A stretch of 64,000 bases of DNA, from the NCBI GenBank assembly GCA_037576195.1, contig CM075103.1, forward strand, positions 3,410,001 to 3,474,000, given 5' to 3'. Below, piece after piece: positions 31,405 through 45,099 of the stretch. The first letter of the stretch is position 1, and the number at the start of each line of letters is the position of its first letter. The DNA is from Phytoseiulus persimilis (lineage: Eukaryota; Arthropoda; Arachnida; Mesostigmata; Phytoseiidae). Both the position numbers and the translations under genes were made by a program. The notes beneath the pieces are model-generated. The model was not told the DNA's origin, did no database searches, and saw only the letters and a list, made by a program, of their open reading frames with translations.

Positions 31405-32730
31405 CCTAGATACTTTTCGCTGGCGCGTATAGTTCTCCGAGGGATCACATTCGGGTCGGAGGCGATATCGTCGCTGATGAGGGCGTCGAAGAATATCTGA
31501 AATCGTTGTCGATGATGCTCTCGGGGTAAGCGAGGTATCCGCCGGTGGGTTCAGTGGATCCACCAAAGATGCTACCGCCATTGTAACAGGCTGCCCTGAG
31601 ATGAAAGATTCGTTGTTGCTCTCGGGAGCGTTCGTCGCTCCGGAGCAGCTTCCGTCTTCTGGATCCATTGTCATCTAATAGTCGATTGAAGAGAATCAAG
31701 GAAGTTTACTCCGGCTTTGAATGGAACATACACTCTGGTCATTACGCCTCTGAGGATAGAAACTTCGTCTGGAGCTCAGGCGGGCATTGTGGACGATGCG
31801 TCATCCGAGGCATATTTTTCCACTTCGAAGTGCCGTCGAGTCTGGCTTCCGAATCGAAGGGAGGGGGATCATCCGGGAGAACAGCTTCCATTCCAATGAG
31901 GAACGCGTGGCAGATCTCTCATATAGCTCGTACGGCTCGTCCCTCTCGGCTGTTTCTGATCCGCCGAACGACAAACCCTCTCTTTCGTCGCTCATCAGTC
32001 CCGACGGTTCTGATGCCACGCACGCCTCTTCTTGAACCTGGAGAAAGAACAAAGGAACGACTGGCTCCACCTGGTCCGGAGCTGTCCTGGTCGCGCCGGT
32101 TGTCATCACCGCGGGACTCCGCTCTCGCCGGAACCAACCGGGCGAAAGAGTGGCTCGGTCTACTCACCTCGACTCCAGGTTCCCGACCGCTCTCCAAGGG
32201 CGATTGCGTTCCGTGAGCAGTTTTCTGAGCGTTTCATAATCCGCGTCGGAAGCTGGGTCGAATCCCGTCCGTAGATTCTCGGCTCCGGATTCTTTGCGAC
32301 AGTCCTCGAGAGCCGCCGAGTTCCGCCCCACTACCGTCTTCGTTAGCGTACTCGAGGAAGAAGGAAGATCCGTCCGGGTGCGAGAAAAAGCAACAACGAG
32401 TGGCTCGGTTCGTGCTTGCAGCTTCCCGTTCCTTTCGCGTCCGGTAGATTGTCCTGTTTGTTACTTTTCCCCCCTCCCGAGAGCTTCGCTTTCTGCTGCT
32501 TCCGCCGCTGTTGTCCTCGGAATTCGCTCAGTGTTCCTCGTCACGTCATCCAGAGCAATGTATCGAGTGCCGAGTTGCGATTCCACCCGATTTCTCTACT
32601 TCAATGTGAACTGCGATCTACCAAGCGCTATACAATAGCGAGAATTCTGAGAACGTTCGTCGCTACGCGAAGATTCGAAGCCATCCTCATAGATTCCAGA
32701 CGCTGTCGTTGCCCGCACCGGTTTAAAGAG
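31405..32730. other. no gene recognised
   Basis: Frames up to 182 codons (31668-32216) overlap minus-strand frames of similar size and show no domain. The DNA from about 32.2 to 32.6 kb is rich in pyrimidines on the plus strand. Confidence 0.3.
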
Positions 32731-32734
32731 AGCC

Positions 32735-32759
32735 AGAGAGAGAGAGAGAGAGAGAGAGA
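32735..32759 (+). repeat. AG dinucleotide microsatellite
   Basis: About 12 uninterrupted AG units. Confidence 0.95.
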
Positions 32760-32764
32760 TATCG

Positions 32765-35700
32765 GATCCGAAAACCCCTCTTCCTGCGAACAGGTCCCAC
32801 GTCCGGACCTCGAGTGCGAAACCGCGGTTCGCAAAGCGCCGCTGCGCTTGGGAGCGGGTCCCAGCTCCGACTCCTGAACGATCCGATCTTCCGGGGAGAT
32901 GTTACGGCGGCAACTTGAAAATTTATAACTCAGCAAGAGTTATTCGGAACATCTCGACACGTCCGCAGTGATAGGAGTCGGGTCGTGACGCCGCGCCGTT
33001 TCGGTCGGAGTTCTGTCGTAAAGACCCTCCACTGGAAAGCATGATCGGCTCGAACTGATTTGAGTTGCGACCCCCCTTCATCCCCCGCATTCAAAATGGC
33101 CGCCGGCCACATTGTTCTTACATCCAATGACAACGACGTTCGAGTGCCGAGATCATCGATTTTTCGAGCTCATTCGAGAATGCACGAGCTCGTCGCCGGA
33201 ATCTCGCGCATCGATATTCAGATGGAGGCGTCGTGATCCGTGCACGGAGCGCGCGCTTCGCGGGTAAAGCTCACAAGCGGGGAAAGCCCGCCCGCTGTCT
33301 GTGAACAGTATACCAGCGTTGGGACGGAACGAAAATCCAATTCTGAACTTTGTTGATACGTCGTTGTCTCACTCCACTTCGTCGAGCACCAACGATATTG
33401 TCTTCCTAGCTCCTCATACTACTATTGCCTTCGATATGAAAGAGCAGCTAGGGACGCGCGTTCGACTGGCTGCTGAGGGGACTCCATTCCAGACCGTTCG
33501 TCTTTCGTTGAAACGGGCTCGAACGCTCAGAGTCGTTTCGGAGAGGCGGGAGATCAGGGGAGGGAGGAGGAAACAAACGAAATCCAAGGAATCGAGATCG
33601 CGGCGAAATAAGACGCGATTCGGTTCGCAGAGCTTGCATTCACACCAAATTAGTCTGCCGGGACGGTTGGATTGAGGTTTGCTGGGTTCCATGCGTCCAA
33701 TTGGCTGACTGTGCTCTTCTACGCAATTAAACGGTTTCCTGTAATGAACTTTTGTTTCAATGAAGCCAGCGGCAACAATCGATAGAAAAGCGCTCGACAT
33801 TCTGCTGCTGGAGCGCCGGGATCAAAAGGTATCACTGTTCCCGGCTCAACCTCGTCCCGAGACCTTTTGTACGCACCAATCTGCGCGACCCTAACAGCTG
33901 GCGAATTAGCCTCCCTCGCTGCCCCATTCACCCGCCACCCCGCCGACGGTTTTCCGCCAACCAAGAAAACTCCCAAGGCGGAGTTTCACCCAGATCAACG
34001 CAAATATCGAGAATCGACTCTCGTTTTGTGATTATGGATTCGCTCCTGACGGATGTGAACAATGGATTCCATCCTCGGGGCACGATCTCCGATGATGCAA
34101 GGTTCCCTCAGCGAACTGCTTCGATGAACAGGAAAGTAGAGATGAATCCATCGGGATAATCGTTTGGCGACATGCACGCTCCCGCGCACTACGTTATCCA
34201 ATGGTGGGTTTGATACACAATCACACATAAGATGTACTTGTGTACTTTGCGTCGTCGATCAATGTACAGAGGCAGATCGTATTGCCACAACCAACCGCTG
34301 AGAGTCCACAAGGCTCATCTGTTCCGGATGATTGAGCACTACTTGGAATGAGCCTGGGTCGAGATCAGCTCTCGGATAATCCCTTCATCTGCGTCCTTCG
34401 AACGATATTCATCTCCAAAAGCTCTCCTATCGCATTGGAACCATTCCTTCGTCGACTGCGGGTAACGTCAGAGAGAGACTCCGAAGTGTTCGAGCGCGCC
34501 ATTCTCTCTGATGAGTAGTGGAGCCATCCTAAACCGAGCACAAGAACCTCCTTTTCGGACAGTAGACATAGTTATTTACGATCGGACATGAGGAGGCTCT
34601 ATCAATACAGTCAATGCGCACCTAATTTTCGACGAATAAAGAGCCGGTACCTGAGGTAGTCCGATCGTAGACATCATCGTTCAATACTCTCACCTGCTTG
34701 GTTTATCGGAAGAAAAATCCGACACTCGCATGTCCGCCTCCTCGTCCGGTTTCAGGCAAGACGTCCGCCGGACAAATGTCCGGTTTTCGCGGAAAAAAAT
34801 GTCCGGTCATATGGGAGCTCTACTAATCATATCTTTTGAGTGCTCAAAAGTATGGGGCCACTTCTACTGAAGTACTGGTTTTACAGGTATTCTTCCATTG
34901 GTCGGTTTTTTTTTGCAAGCATGAATACATTGAGGTAAATTCGTTTATGCAGGGTTCGTCACAGATGCCATTGAAAAGGTAGAATCGATGAGGAAGAAGT
35001 ATCATGATGCAAACGGTGCGCTCATCGAGCCGTGAATCAGCGAAGCAATTGGAAACCGTACTCGTTCATTGCTTTGCGCGAATCGGTCCAGGCGAATCGA
35101 GGACTTCAGATGATACCATCCGCGGAGGAACTATCCATGCTGCCTCTGGTGTTGATGGCGGAGTAAATGGTTCGTGCTGTACTGAGCGTGGGCTGCGAGG
35201 CGATTCCGTGGGGGTCATCTGATCGTTGCTGATGTACCAGAGGGAGTAGTCAGTCACCCGGCCTTGTCGCCGAGAGTTCTCCAAGGAGCAGACATTTGAC
35301 GAGGCGTCTGAACAACAACTTCCATTTTGGAGCTCTCAACCGGAATCTGGTTCCATGAGGTCATCTCCAGCTCCCCACGACGAGCCTCTCCAGCTGGAAA
35401 TGCAAGCTCAGAAACTCTAGAGTGAGCGGACTCGCCAAAAATACGCGAAGAGTCTCCCTCTCTCCTGACACCCTCGCGTGTGGCATGAACTTACTCCTCT
35501 TCCTTAGGTATCTCTCCTTCAATCAGAATGCGAAACGGGATTTGAAATCTGGGAGGTCGAGTCTGGAAATTTCCGGAAGCTCGAGTCGGCAGACATCGCG
35601 GAAAAGAGAATCGCAAGCTATTGATCTCGTCTTTCCCCATGAGTCGATCAAATTCATTACCGGGTCTCCTGGGCTGTTCCGTTCGCGTGATTCATCGCAC

Positions 35701-38700
35701 GAGTTCCATAACAGGTCTACCGGGGCCTTGAGTCGGTCTACGCACTCGGGTTCAACCAGGGTTTGAGCCGTGGCGCAGAAGCTCGGGGACCCGAAGGCGG
35801 ATACGGGGGACGGAGGAGATATTTGAGATAGTTGGTTTAATCAGCGATTATGCCCAGAATTCCTCGAGCGCTCCCAACTGAACCCCCCTAAACTTATTCT
35901 GATTGCAGGCGTTAGAGCTTATCTTTTGCTCTGACACGTGACTTCTGGGTCATGAAAAGACCTGGACAAAATTGAATAAGCTACCTTCGAGAAGGAAAAG
36001 AAGATCTCCCGATTCAACTAGTTTTCCCAGCCCAGAAGCTCGGAGTGAAACGCGTTTTCGCGATAGAGAGATAGATGACGATTCCCGGTGTCGCGTGACA
36101 GACTTAGCAAGAGTTCTTAACTCCCTCGCACTAGCTTCTCATCGATGGAGGCATCATCCGTTTTTCTGCCCGGCCAAAGTCTACTCCACTGAGCAGCAGC
36201 TGAGGCAACTACTCAATTGGGTCGGGAACTTGGTCGGGAAGTCTACTGAATGTTCGCGAACCGGATCTCGCGGAAATAGAGTGAACGGACCAGGGCAAGG
36301 CGCGAGGCGTTCAGGGATGTCGGTATTCCACGGTCGCGGTAGTCCAAGTAAAACAGATAGTGGGGTTGAAATGAAGAGCGTTCAGCACCGTCTCTCTAAG
36401 AGAGAAGAGTAATTGAACCGCATGCTCGGTGCCTAAGTTGGGAATGGAGAAATTCGCGAAACAAGCCTCTGGAATAGCACCGCCAGAAATCCCCTGATCA
36501 ACAAAGAATGCGCCCCTCGAGACCTATTCTACGACGAAATCAGAGAATTCACACGGAGGCCGTACTTGAAAACCGTCCAACAACACGCTTGCTCAGGTCT
36601 GAAGGTGGGCAGTTAGACGAGGGATGGAACTCTCTGAAAATGCAAACTCCCTCCCGAAAGCCCGATCACATCTTCAGATCCCTATGCGCTGTCGGCGCGC
36701 TGATTTCGGAAGCGCGACAAGTATGAACGAGAGGTATCAACCCGAAAGAGAAGAGCTACCTGGGCATTCAACCCGCTGATCGCCGTTCCCGTGGCCGACG
36801 CTGATGTCGTCTGGGATGAACCAGGAGGATAATCGCTCGTCGCAACCCTCACTGATGAACCATCGATCCACGTCCTGGCGAAGTTTTTTCTCGTTCACCT
36901 ACGCCCGCTCTGAGTGATCATAAGTGTGCCTTTGATGATGGGGACCAGCTGAGCCATAAGAGCGCTGTATTGTTTCCCAACAATTAGCGAATCTCTTTCG
37001 GGCGAGAGGTCGTTAATCTACCATCCTGCAGGGCTCAACAGCGATTGCGAAGCGGCGGGGAGCTCTACTCATGAACAAACAGCGCATTGCTCCACTAGCC
37101 TCCCATGCGTTAGTCCTGAGGTGGGTTGAACAATGGAATCCTCATCCAGCGGTGCCGGAGGAAGAAGAGTTTGAGGATCTTGTCTTATTCCGTATGCTCC
37201 AGGACGGACAAACACCGCCAGATTCCCGATCCGGCCAGTCGTTACCCAGCAGGCGCTCGTTGGGCATGTTCGGAATAACCACAAAGCAAGACCGCTGAGC
37301 AGGGCTGAGCGCGATGCTGGTTGTGGTTCCTTTTTAGATCGGCTATCGGTTATCGAGAGAACCGGCGAATCTCGGATCCCGGAGGTCGGCATGAGGACGG
37401 AATGATTCACGTCGCGCAACCGCACTACGGTTCCGTAGTGTTCATTTGTCTCGGAAAGCTCTCCACCGCTATGCGCCGGAGAAGGTTGGAGGGCGACTGG
37501 ATGACTGACTGAATGGGGGGGAGGAGTTCGATACCAATAATCAAAATAAGAACGACCTTCCCTTTATCGAGCGACGCCGTTGCTCAGCGTCGTCTTTTGT
37601 GGGACAATCTCTTCAGGTCGGCGAGCTACTCTCTTCATCCCTCCTGGAGTGTGCCCGAGCGCCATTCAGAAACGGAAAGATCGGAAACCTCTGCTAGCGG
37701 AAAGTCGCGTCGAAACGCCGTGAATATATTCCCGTGACGTTGGAGCGAAGCTACGACGTTGTTTTCCTTGGGAGAAAAACAAGACCCCCTAGAATCTGGC
37801 ACTGACAGGTCAACTCTCTCAGGTGAGCTTTCTAATGACGCGTTCCGAGCTTTCGGAATTCACACACGGTGGTTGAGAGGGAGCTTCGAAGCGGGTGTTT
37901 TGCGAACGTGACGGGAGCCGGGAGAGCGTTCGACAGCTCCGTATGCCGACGACCCGATTTATCGCTTCGTTGATTCGTTCAGCCAAAGTTTCCTCAAACC
38001 AACTCCGGCTCTTTCTCCCTTTCTCCTTCGCTCTGAACTTTGACTTCTCCCCAGTCACCATAGTTCAACCCTTCCCGCTCAGCTGTTTGCCGAGGGGAAA
38101 CGGAACGGATCACACGCAATCGGGCTAGTCGCCGACCGATCGTCCGAGCAAGCACTCCATCGGACTAAGGCGATGGTTAATAACGAGATGTGTGTCGCTG
38201 CTGCATCCGTCTTCGAGACAAACTCCGACGACCGCTCCCCAACTCTACGTCGATTCCAGCCCTCTTCTCGCCGTTCTTCCATTTCTCCCTTTTCCGTTCC
38301 GCCGGTCGCCGGCCGCCTCTCTCTCTCCCTCCTCCACACTTTCCCACGTCCGATATCTCGAGTACGTCGAGATCATTTCCCATCGCTTCTCAAGTTTCGT
38401 TCGATCTATTCTTCTTGCTGAACTTTCGGTATGACTTCAGAAAATCCCGGGCTCATATCTCAGCAACTCGACTCGAACTCCAGTCCTCATCGAAGTGTCC
38501 ATGTTTTCGGGGCACTGAGCTCCGATAAAAGCGTTATGTAAGCGTGAAATCGGTTTGGCCCTTGCGAGGGCCAATCAGCTGTTCCTCCCTCGTGTCGGAC
38601 ATCATCTCAAAATTATGAGCTGTCGGGAATGTCCATCCACAAGTCAACGAGCTATGCCGTGGAACTTCGCGCGGGCGAACGAAGACGAAAAAAGACGGAT

Positions 38701-39990
38701 TCTCCTCTCTGTTCCTCCTCCCCAGACTCGTCGCGTGGAGAGGGGATGCCGCGTGCTTTTTGTGAACTTGATGCGAGAACTGCGTCCGTAGCTCTTGCCC
38801 TCCGACCTCTAGGGAACGAGCACGTGGTCCTGCCACGAGAACAAAACACAACAACGACCGATTTCCTACATCGTCAGCTGGCAGGGAGGAGGCAGCGAGG
38901 TTTTTGTTTGTCAGTCCCTCCTGAGCTTCTTCCGGCGCCCGTCCGCTTCTCCGCGTTCCGTACGGAGCCCCTCGAGTTCTCCCTGGAACGCATATTGTTC
39001 GCGGGGCCCTACTCATTCGGGACTAGGGAGGCGGCCAAATTTTTATCGCTTCCCGGCTCAGGTCCCGCTCGTACAGTTTCCCTCGGAACTCCCATCTCCT
39101 CCTCTATCCCATGCCTGCTTATCGACCCCTCCGTCGCTCGAGGCGTCCGTCACATGTTGAAATCCTGAACTGTCCGACGATAAATTTCGGGGCAGCTTGT
39201 ACAAGTTGCCTTGATTGCCGCAATGAATATCCAAAGCAGCGACGACAGTCAAGGAGACCCCTCCAGGAATAGCTCTCGACCGTTAGCACTGAATTCGTAT
39301 CTCAAGTGAAAGAGAAGTGGATAGCGACTGAGCCGTGACGCAAAGTGAGATGAGTGGTGGCGCATTGCGTGAGTCAGGACTCGGGCCCACCTCGGAGACA
39401 GGGGATAAACTTTTCCGAGCTGTTCTTGATCATGTTTATTCATACGTGTCGCGGAAGAATCCCCTGGTAGACAGATGTTTCTCCCCTCTCCAATCGCCGC
39501 CTCTCCCTTCTGTGCCCTTGCCCGTCCCAGGGGATGAGACCTAGAACCGCAGCTTATATGTTCATAAGTAAGCTGACGGTTATGAGTCGGCCATATTCTA
39601 CAGCCGAGTTGCGCCGAGCACGGAAAGTGCGCATTCATTACAGCTTAATGGATAAATATTTATTGACGCCGGGTCGGGACGCGCTGCAGAAGGAAGTAAG
39701 AACGCGTTTCGGCTTTTATGAGGCGGACTAAGCCCAGCGCATTAAGTTCAATATCGACGCCAAAAGGGGGAATCCCGCTTGGAAATACTGCTCGGGATGA
39801 CATGCAACCGAGCCGATGCAGAGCTATCCTCATGATCTGTTTACAAAATCTCGGGCTTATTCTTGCTCCTCGAGGGAGCAGTGGCGTTGCCTCTTCTTGT
39901 GATTATCTCAGAACTGTTGTTGGGCGATCGCGGCGCCATATTTCCTCCGATGTGGCTTCTTGACGCGGTCTGATTCCTCACAAACAAGGT
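32765..39990. other. gene-poor interval, no gene recognised
   Basis: Seven kilobases hold many frames of 60 to 180 codons that overlap on both strands (for example 38629-39168 plus against 38534-39016 minus) and no recognisable domain. At 34.74-34.80 kb GTCCGG occurs four times in some 60 bases. At 39534-39700 a short frame ends in a donor-like GGAAGTAAGA but has no support beyond that. Gene 5' regions or long introns could lie here unseen. Confidence 0.3.
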
Positions 39991-39997
39991 TCAACAG

Positions 39998-40325
39998 GAG
40001 CGGAGAATCCCGACTTTCTTGTGGCGACGCATCCTCGGACAGGAGGTATTCGCGAGACGCACCATCAGCGGACGAGAGCAACTTCGGAGTTCCTCCAAAG
40101 CTCCAGCGATCTTCGTTGAGTTTGCGTTCCTGATTCGGGAATCGAGACCGTTTCTCAACGATCCTCGAAAAGAAGGACAGCCGCCAGCCGGGCTTCCTTG
40201 GGAGATATACTCAGATGGTGGGCGAATCTCTTCTTCAATACGAGTTGCAAATGCGCCTCGCCAGCTCTCTCGCGCAGCTGTTGGCCCACTGGCATCCGGT
40301 AGCGGTGGTTATATCGAAACAAGGG
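39998..40325 (+). CDS. candidate internal exon, unidentified protein
   Basis: A frame opens right after an acceptor (GGTTCAACAG), stays open for 109 codons and reaches a strong donor (GGG followed by GTGAGT), leaving in phase 1. The peptide is basic at the start (WRRILGQEVFARRTISGREQ) and later contains FVEFAFLIRESRPFLNDPRK and APRQLSRAAVGPLASGSGGY. An in-frame TGA lies 27 bases upstream of the acceptor. The acceptor has a poor pyrimidine tract, which lowers confidence. No family is recognised and no partner exon was joined. Confidence 0.35.
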
Positions 40326-40462
40326 GTGAGTGAGTGACTTCCTGAATCCGAAATGAGAACGCAGACTGCGTATGCGCGGGCGTAGTCGTTGGTGCTTTCT
40401 AATTCGGCCAACAAAAGACGAGCCAGGGCCGTGGAAGTATGATTAACGAGCAGACATCTACT

Positions 40463-40510
40463 GCGACGACGACGACGACGACGGCAGCAGCAGCAACAAC
40501 AGCTGCAACA
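40463..40510 (+). repeat. CGA then CAG/CAA trinucleotide repeat
   Basis: About seven CGA units are followed by CAG and CAA units. Depending on frame it would encode Asp/Ser/Asn or Thr/Ala runs; there is no evidence that it is translated. Confidence 0.9.
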
Positions 40511-40519
40511 TCCCCGACG

Positions 40520-43500
40520 GCACCGACAACAAGCTCGCCATTTCTAGCATTCCCGATTCGATCTGTCTTGATTGAGCATCTCTCGAATCGAAATGCGTCG
40601 GCGATGGCAAGAAATAACTCGAGGTACTGCAAGATGGTGTCGGTCGTATCGTGCTCAAGTGCATCGAAACTTGCGATTGAATAATTCATGGAAGCAAGCC
40701 AGCAGGTCGAATTAATGCGCACCGAACACAAGAATCAGTTGCAGCTAGTTCTTATATCGAGCACGATGCACGCTCGCCTTCGCATTTATTCAATGCGGAA
40801 CTCTGGCTCACCTGCACGCGGTGCGACCGACCGACGCAGAACAAGATACGGGCGCCGCCTCATCGAGTCGGATGGAATCGTTGAACGCAATCGCGACCTG
40901 GATTCGCGCGGAACGCTCCGCCGTTTGTCTGTGTGCCTTGATCTTTCTTTTTCCCTCTCTTACGAACATACCTTGTTCTGCTCGAGCTCGGATCCGGGCG
41001 TCGTCGTGCGGCCTCACGCTCGGAGCCCAGCTGTGGGAGCATGTCTGCGCGTTAGTGTTCCGTGTTCGCACGGTGGAAACAAGCTCCTTTGGGCAAATTG
41101 AAATTTGATTCAATCCTCGTCCGTCTCTGAAAGGAGCCACTTTGTCAAGCTGTTCTCACCGAACGGTGCGTCGACGTGTTGAGCTGTAGAAAAATGCTCC
41201 AAAGTTCTTCCCAGTTTCGTCGATGGTTATGGTCTGGGAAACGACTACGTCCACAGCTTTTCGGGCGAGTTGGCATTTTTTCTTCAGAGGAAAAAAGTTC
41301 ACTCGTCCCCCGCACCTGCTGAGCGGCTTCGGCTCCAACTGGTATCGTGAAAGGGACGAGAATCGAGGGACTCGAGTTGTTCTTTCATATCGATCACAAA
41401 GTGAAGGGGCCAGGTTTAGCGAGCAGAGATGCGTCTTCCTACGTGAAGATTTTGGTTCCTCCCAACGCCGTGAAAACATTCACGCATTCGGAGGTATGAG
41501 CCGTGATACTCAACGGCCACGCGAGGATCAAGAACTTCAATCGAAAGAATCCGCCTTGAGGGCTATCAGGTGTACGAAAGTTTAGATGGTAAAAGGAGGG
41601 GTTTCGCAGGGCTACAAAAAACTTGTGAGTGCGAAGTGAGCGACAACACGGTGGAAGAGCCCATCGAAGTTGTTTCCAACATTGATGGAATCAGTTCCAC
41701 GATGGAACAAGAATAGGTATGATATTTTACAACTCCCACGTCGAGTTCTGGGATTTCCCCCTGAGAGTGAACTTCGAAATAGATATCGATCTCAAATCCT
41801 ATTAGTCTCCAGGGAGGGTTCATTTGACAGGCAACGGAGCTGGGTCCAATGACTCTCCTCGCCAACATAAGCGAAATACGGGGAGAAGGAGAACGCGGAC
41901 TTCCTCTCCATTCTTTTTTCTGCACTGCTCTACTCTTCCGAAGCTGATGGTGGTCAGCATCGGCACTCTCGGATACGTCGGAGATCGTATGTTCGGGGGA
42001 TACAAATCGTCATCAGGTGATACTTGGTTTCGAATCTCAGAACGGCGCCGATTCCGGACACAAATGGAGCATGCGCTGAGAGTCTCTGACATTTTACTCT
42101 ACTCCTGCGCAAGTCTCGCTGAGACTTCTCTAGACTTGAGCCAATTACCGTCAAGTGACATTCTAAACATTTATTCCAGCGTGGAATACTCAGGAAAAAA
42201 CAGAATTAGGCGCGCTCATATTTGATCGCTCGAAACTGCGCTTCGAGGGGGCGGGTAGCATCGGAAGAACCGAATGCAAGACGTTCAGTCAGCTTCTCAA
42301 TCCGACCAAGTTGATTCGAGTAACGACGTGCCCCAACCAGAGGTGTCATTCGGATGGTCCGAATTCGGGCGGTCGCTATTTCGGCGAAACGTAAAATGTG
42401 ACCCCCGTTTCCCCTACAGCGTCGCTAGGGTTCTTGAAAGATACGCTGCTTGAACGAAGAAAATGAGAACTACCGCTTGCCGCGAACAGGAGCGATCGGC
42501 CTCTGAAAGTTCTTTTCCGAGTCTCTTCGATTTCGCCGTCGGCCTGGAGCTGCTCGGCCGATCTAGCTAACCGGGCTACATCCTGGCGGAATCTCAATGA
42601 GATCAACGAGGGAGAAAAAAGTCATGGGCGATTCGTCAGCGCATCGTTGAGCTAAACTCTGAATCTCTGAAGCTTTCAGGCATGTCACATGAGCCGACTT
42701 CTGTCTCTTGACCGCCACACCCCGATCGCGATATAAAAATGAAAAGCTGATACCTTCCAATTGAACCGTCCAGGAGCTAGCCTAGGCGGAGTTCACAGGG
42801 GAACTCTTGCTGGAACAACACAACCGATTTTCCCCGTGAGACGGGGGGACGTTTCCAGGAAACTTCCATGGATTTTCAGGGGAAATTCAGTTTATGCTAG
42901 TCATGGCACGACGAAAATTGGACTATGTGACGTTTCTTGGAATCTTGGGAGCCCAATTACTCGACAAGGTTCACGGCATAGGGAGCCGACTAGCTCGATC
43001 AGAGAGACGGAGCATTTTCAAAATTTGGACGGCGGTTACAATTCAACAGCAAAATCAAACTTTTATTTCGGTGTGGCAACTAACGGAGACGCGATGATTC
43101 TCTAAAATAACTGTGAGTGCGATAATCAGGAAAAATGACAACGAGGAGGAGAATTTGCAACGACCGGTTCTCCCCATTTTTTTCTTCCCACACGGCGCAG
43201 GTCCAGGCCGATCCCAAGATCCTGCGGAGGAGACGGCGGTCATAATCCTAGTTCCGCCAAAAATGAAAAAATCGTGATTCTTCCTCTCCTGAGAATCTCA
43301 GCTGGACGGCTGATGAAGTGACGCTGTTGGCCAGATTGAGTGGGTTGGGTGCACTCGAGCGACTCCATGATTTTTCTGCATTTGAAGCAAAGTTAAGAGC
43401 GATATAAGATAAGAGCGCCGACCTTTCAGCGATCCCCCAATCCCTGAACGAACGGCACCCTGAATTCGAAGAGTGTTGCCGGAGAGGCAGAGAGATTTAT

Positions 43501-44050
43501 CTTCTTCAAGACCTACTTCCCAGAATAGTCATGGTTTATGAGTGGTTGGTGGGCCTGTATTCGATGTCATGTACGGTCATCGTGCAAGAGAGATGAATGT
43601 CACATCGAATCGAACTCTTTCGAGTCACTTTTAGCGCACGGAGAGTTTCCGATTGCCGTTTTGGGTTGCCCACCTAACTAACGAGTCTCGCAGCCTAGCC
43701 CGCAGCGCGGAGACTTCTTCTCATTCGAGCGCAAACTGTTAACCACAGGATGACTTCGCTCAGGAGCCGAGGTCCATAGGAGGGATGTCCGGGGGCGGCC
43801 CGCGTTCCCGCTTCGCGCGACCCGTCCAGTCGCCTCAAGGTCAAATTTCAAATGTAAACACCGCCGGCAGACAATAACCGATCCCTCTAGCGTTTCGATG
43901 TGAAGTCAAGGAAATACGCGGCAACTCCGATTCGGTCGATGAGCAGCCGGTCGGGTACATCATAGTTTTCTGGAAGTCTGTCTCGCAGGGTGGTCGCCTC
44001 TCTTTTGACCATGATCAAGCCGCTAGTGAATGTCTTTCATGAATCTGTCC
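40520..44050. other. no gene recognised
   Basis: Frames overlap on both strands. A minus-strand stretch near 40.93-41.05 kb has an acceptor-like ATGCTCCCACAG and a donor-like AACAAG with GTATGT around about 65 bases, and another minus donor (TGCAG with GTGAGCC) lies near 40.81 kb; no convincing protein emerges. Confidence 0.3.
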
Positions 44051-44058
44051 TTTTTCAG

Positions 44059-44151
44059 TTCGGTAGCCCCCTAGAGGATGCATCCTCCCCAGTTCCGTTT
44101 CCGAGAAGCTCGATCGAGAATGGATCCGAGCCCCTAACAAATGCATATTGA
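44059..44151 (+). CDS. possible short terminal exon, unidentified
   Basis: An excellent pyrimidine-rich acceptor (CTGTCCTTTTTCAG) is followed in phase 0 by 30 codons (GSPLEDASSPVPFPRSSIEN) and a TGA. The peptide is serine/proline-rich and could be a disordered C-terminus. It is too short to exclude chance. Confidence 0.2.
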   Translation, partial: FGSPLEDASSPVPFPRSSIENGSEPLTNAY

Positions 44152-44154
44152 AGA

Positions 44155-44980
44155 GGGATGGAAGACGAATCGAACCCATTTCGAAAATCAGCGAACCGTC
44201 GGAAATCGGCGTGGAATACGAGCCCGCCGAAGTAGGGGGTCGGAAAAGAAAGGAAGTTGACTACGGCATTCACCCAAATCATCAACGTTCAACCGAATTT
44301 GTGAAACAAAACCGAGAGAGATGAGTCTTTCGAAAACATTTTGATAACGAAAAAAACTCCACATCTCCTGCAGAAACTGTCTGAAAGTCAGCAGTTCATC
44401 ACCTTCGATATTCACTTGTCCTTCCTCCGCTATTGTGCTGCAAGATGCTGTCTATGTGCTCGTGAACACATGACATTGAATCCGCTATAAACCACTTCAC
44501 CATCAACCGGCCAGGAGTCCCCTCTTTCCCGACCGTTCCCTGATACGGCACTGCCCAACGCTGATGAAGACGATGTTGATGCAGATTCGTGAGCCGGGCG
44601 GTCGTGTTCTGGTTGTTTTTTGGACGGGTTATAGCCTTGTTGGAGCATGCTCACCAGCCAGCGGTTCAATGTTCGATATTCATGACCTACACGATAGGAT
44701 CGGTGCACTAATCCTATTATGGTCGGAACAGCCGCAGAGGTTGAGACAGAAGTAAGTTTTTCTTATTATTGACAAGCACAGTCCGCCGTCCCACCCCGTT
44801 GCTTGCCAATTATTGAACACAACAAAAATATCAGATTCTTTGCCTCCCTCTTTCCATTCTACTCGATAGGAGCTGTCCCAGATAAGAACCGAAGTGGTCT
44901 GTTCCATGCAGACGCAGTTGAGGCCTCACATGATCTATCGTTCAGCTTGTTACGAAAACTCGTTTTCCCTCCCCCCACAG
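44155..44980. other. no gene recognised; competing frames
   Basis: Around 44430-44755 a plus-strand frame ending in CAGAA with GTAAGT (a strong donor) competes with a 92-codon minus-strand frame over the same bases; I could not choose between them. Confidence 0.25.
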
Positions 44981-45093
44981 CGGATTCTAGCTTGGAGTCC
45001 GTGGAACCATCTCTCGTCTCCGATGCTTCGTCACACAGTCTTGGGTCGGCCGGGACAGAGAGAAGACGTCCGGATCTGGCCGTGGTACCTCGC
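44981..45093 (+). CDS. candidate internal exon, serine-rich
   Basis: One of the best splice-site pairs in the window: an acceptor CGTTTTCCCTCCCCCCACAG and a donor CGC followed by GTGAGT enclose 113 bases. The frame entering in phase 1 and leaving in phase 0 encodes DSSLESVEPSLVSDASSHSL and a basic tail, typical of a disordered, phosphorylatable region. A second frame is also open. No family can be named, and partner exons were not linked in phase. Confidence 0.35.
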
Positions 45094-45099
45094 GTGAGT

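Noticed and set aside
38534-39168. Long frames on both strands (179 and 160 codons)
   Set aside because: Each overlaps the other almost fully, both are Arg/Ser/Pro-rich, and neither has a domain or clean splice pair.
40439-40684. Thr/Ala-rich protein encoded over the trinucleotide repeat
   Set aside because: The composition follows entirely from the CGA/CAG microsatellite; no flanking domain.
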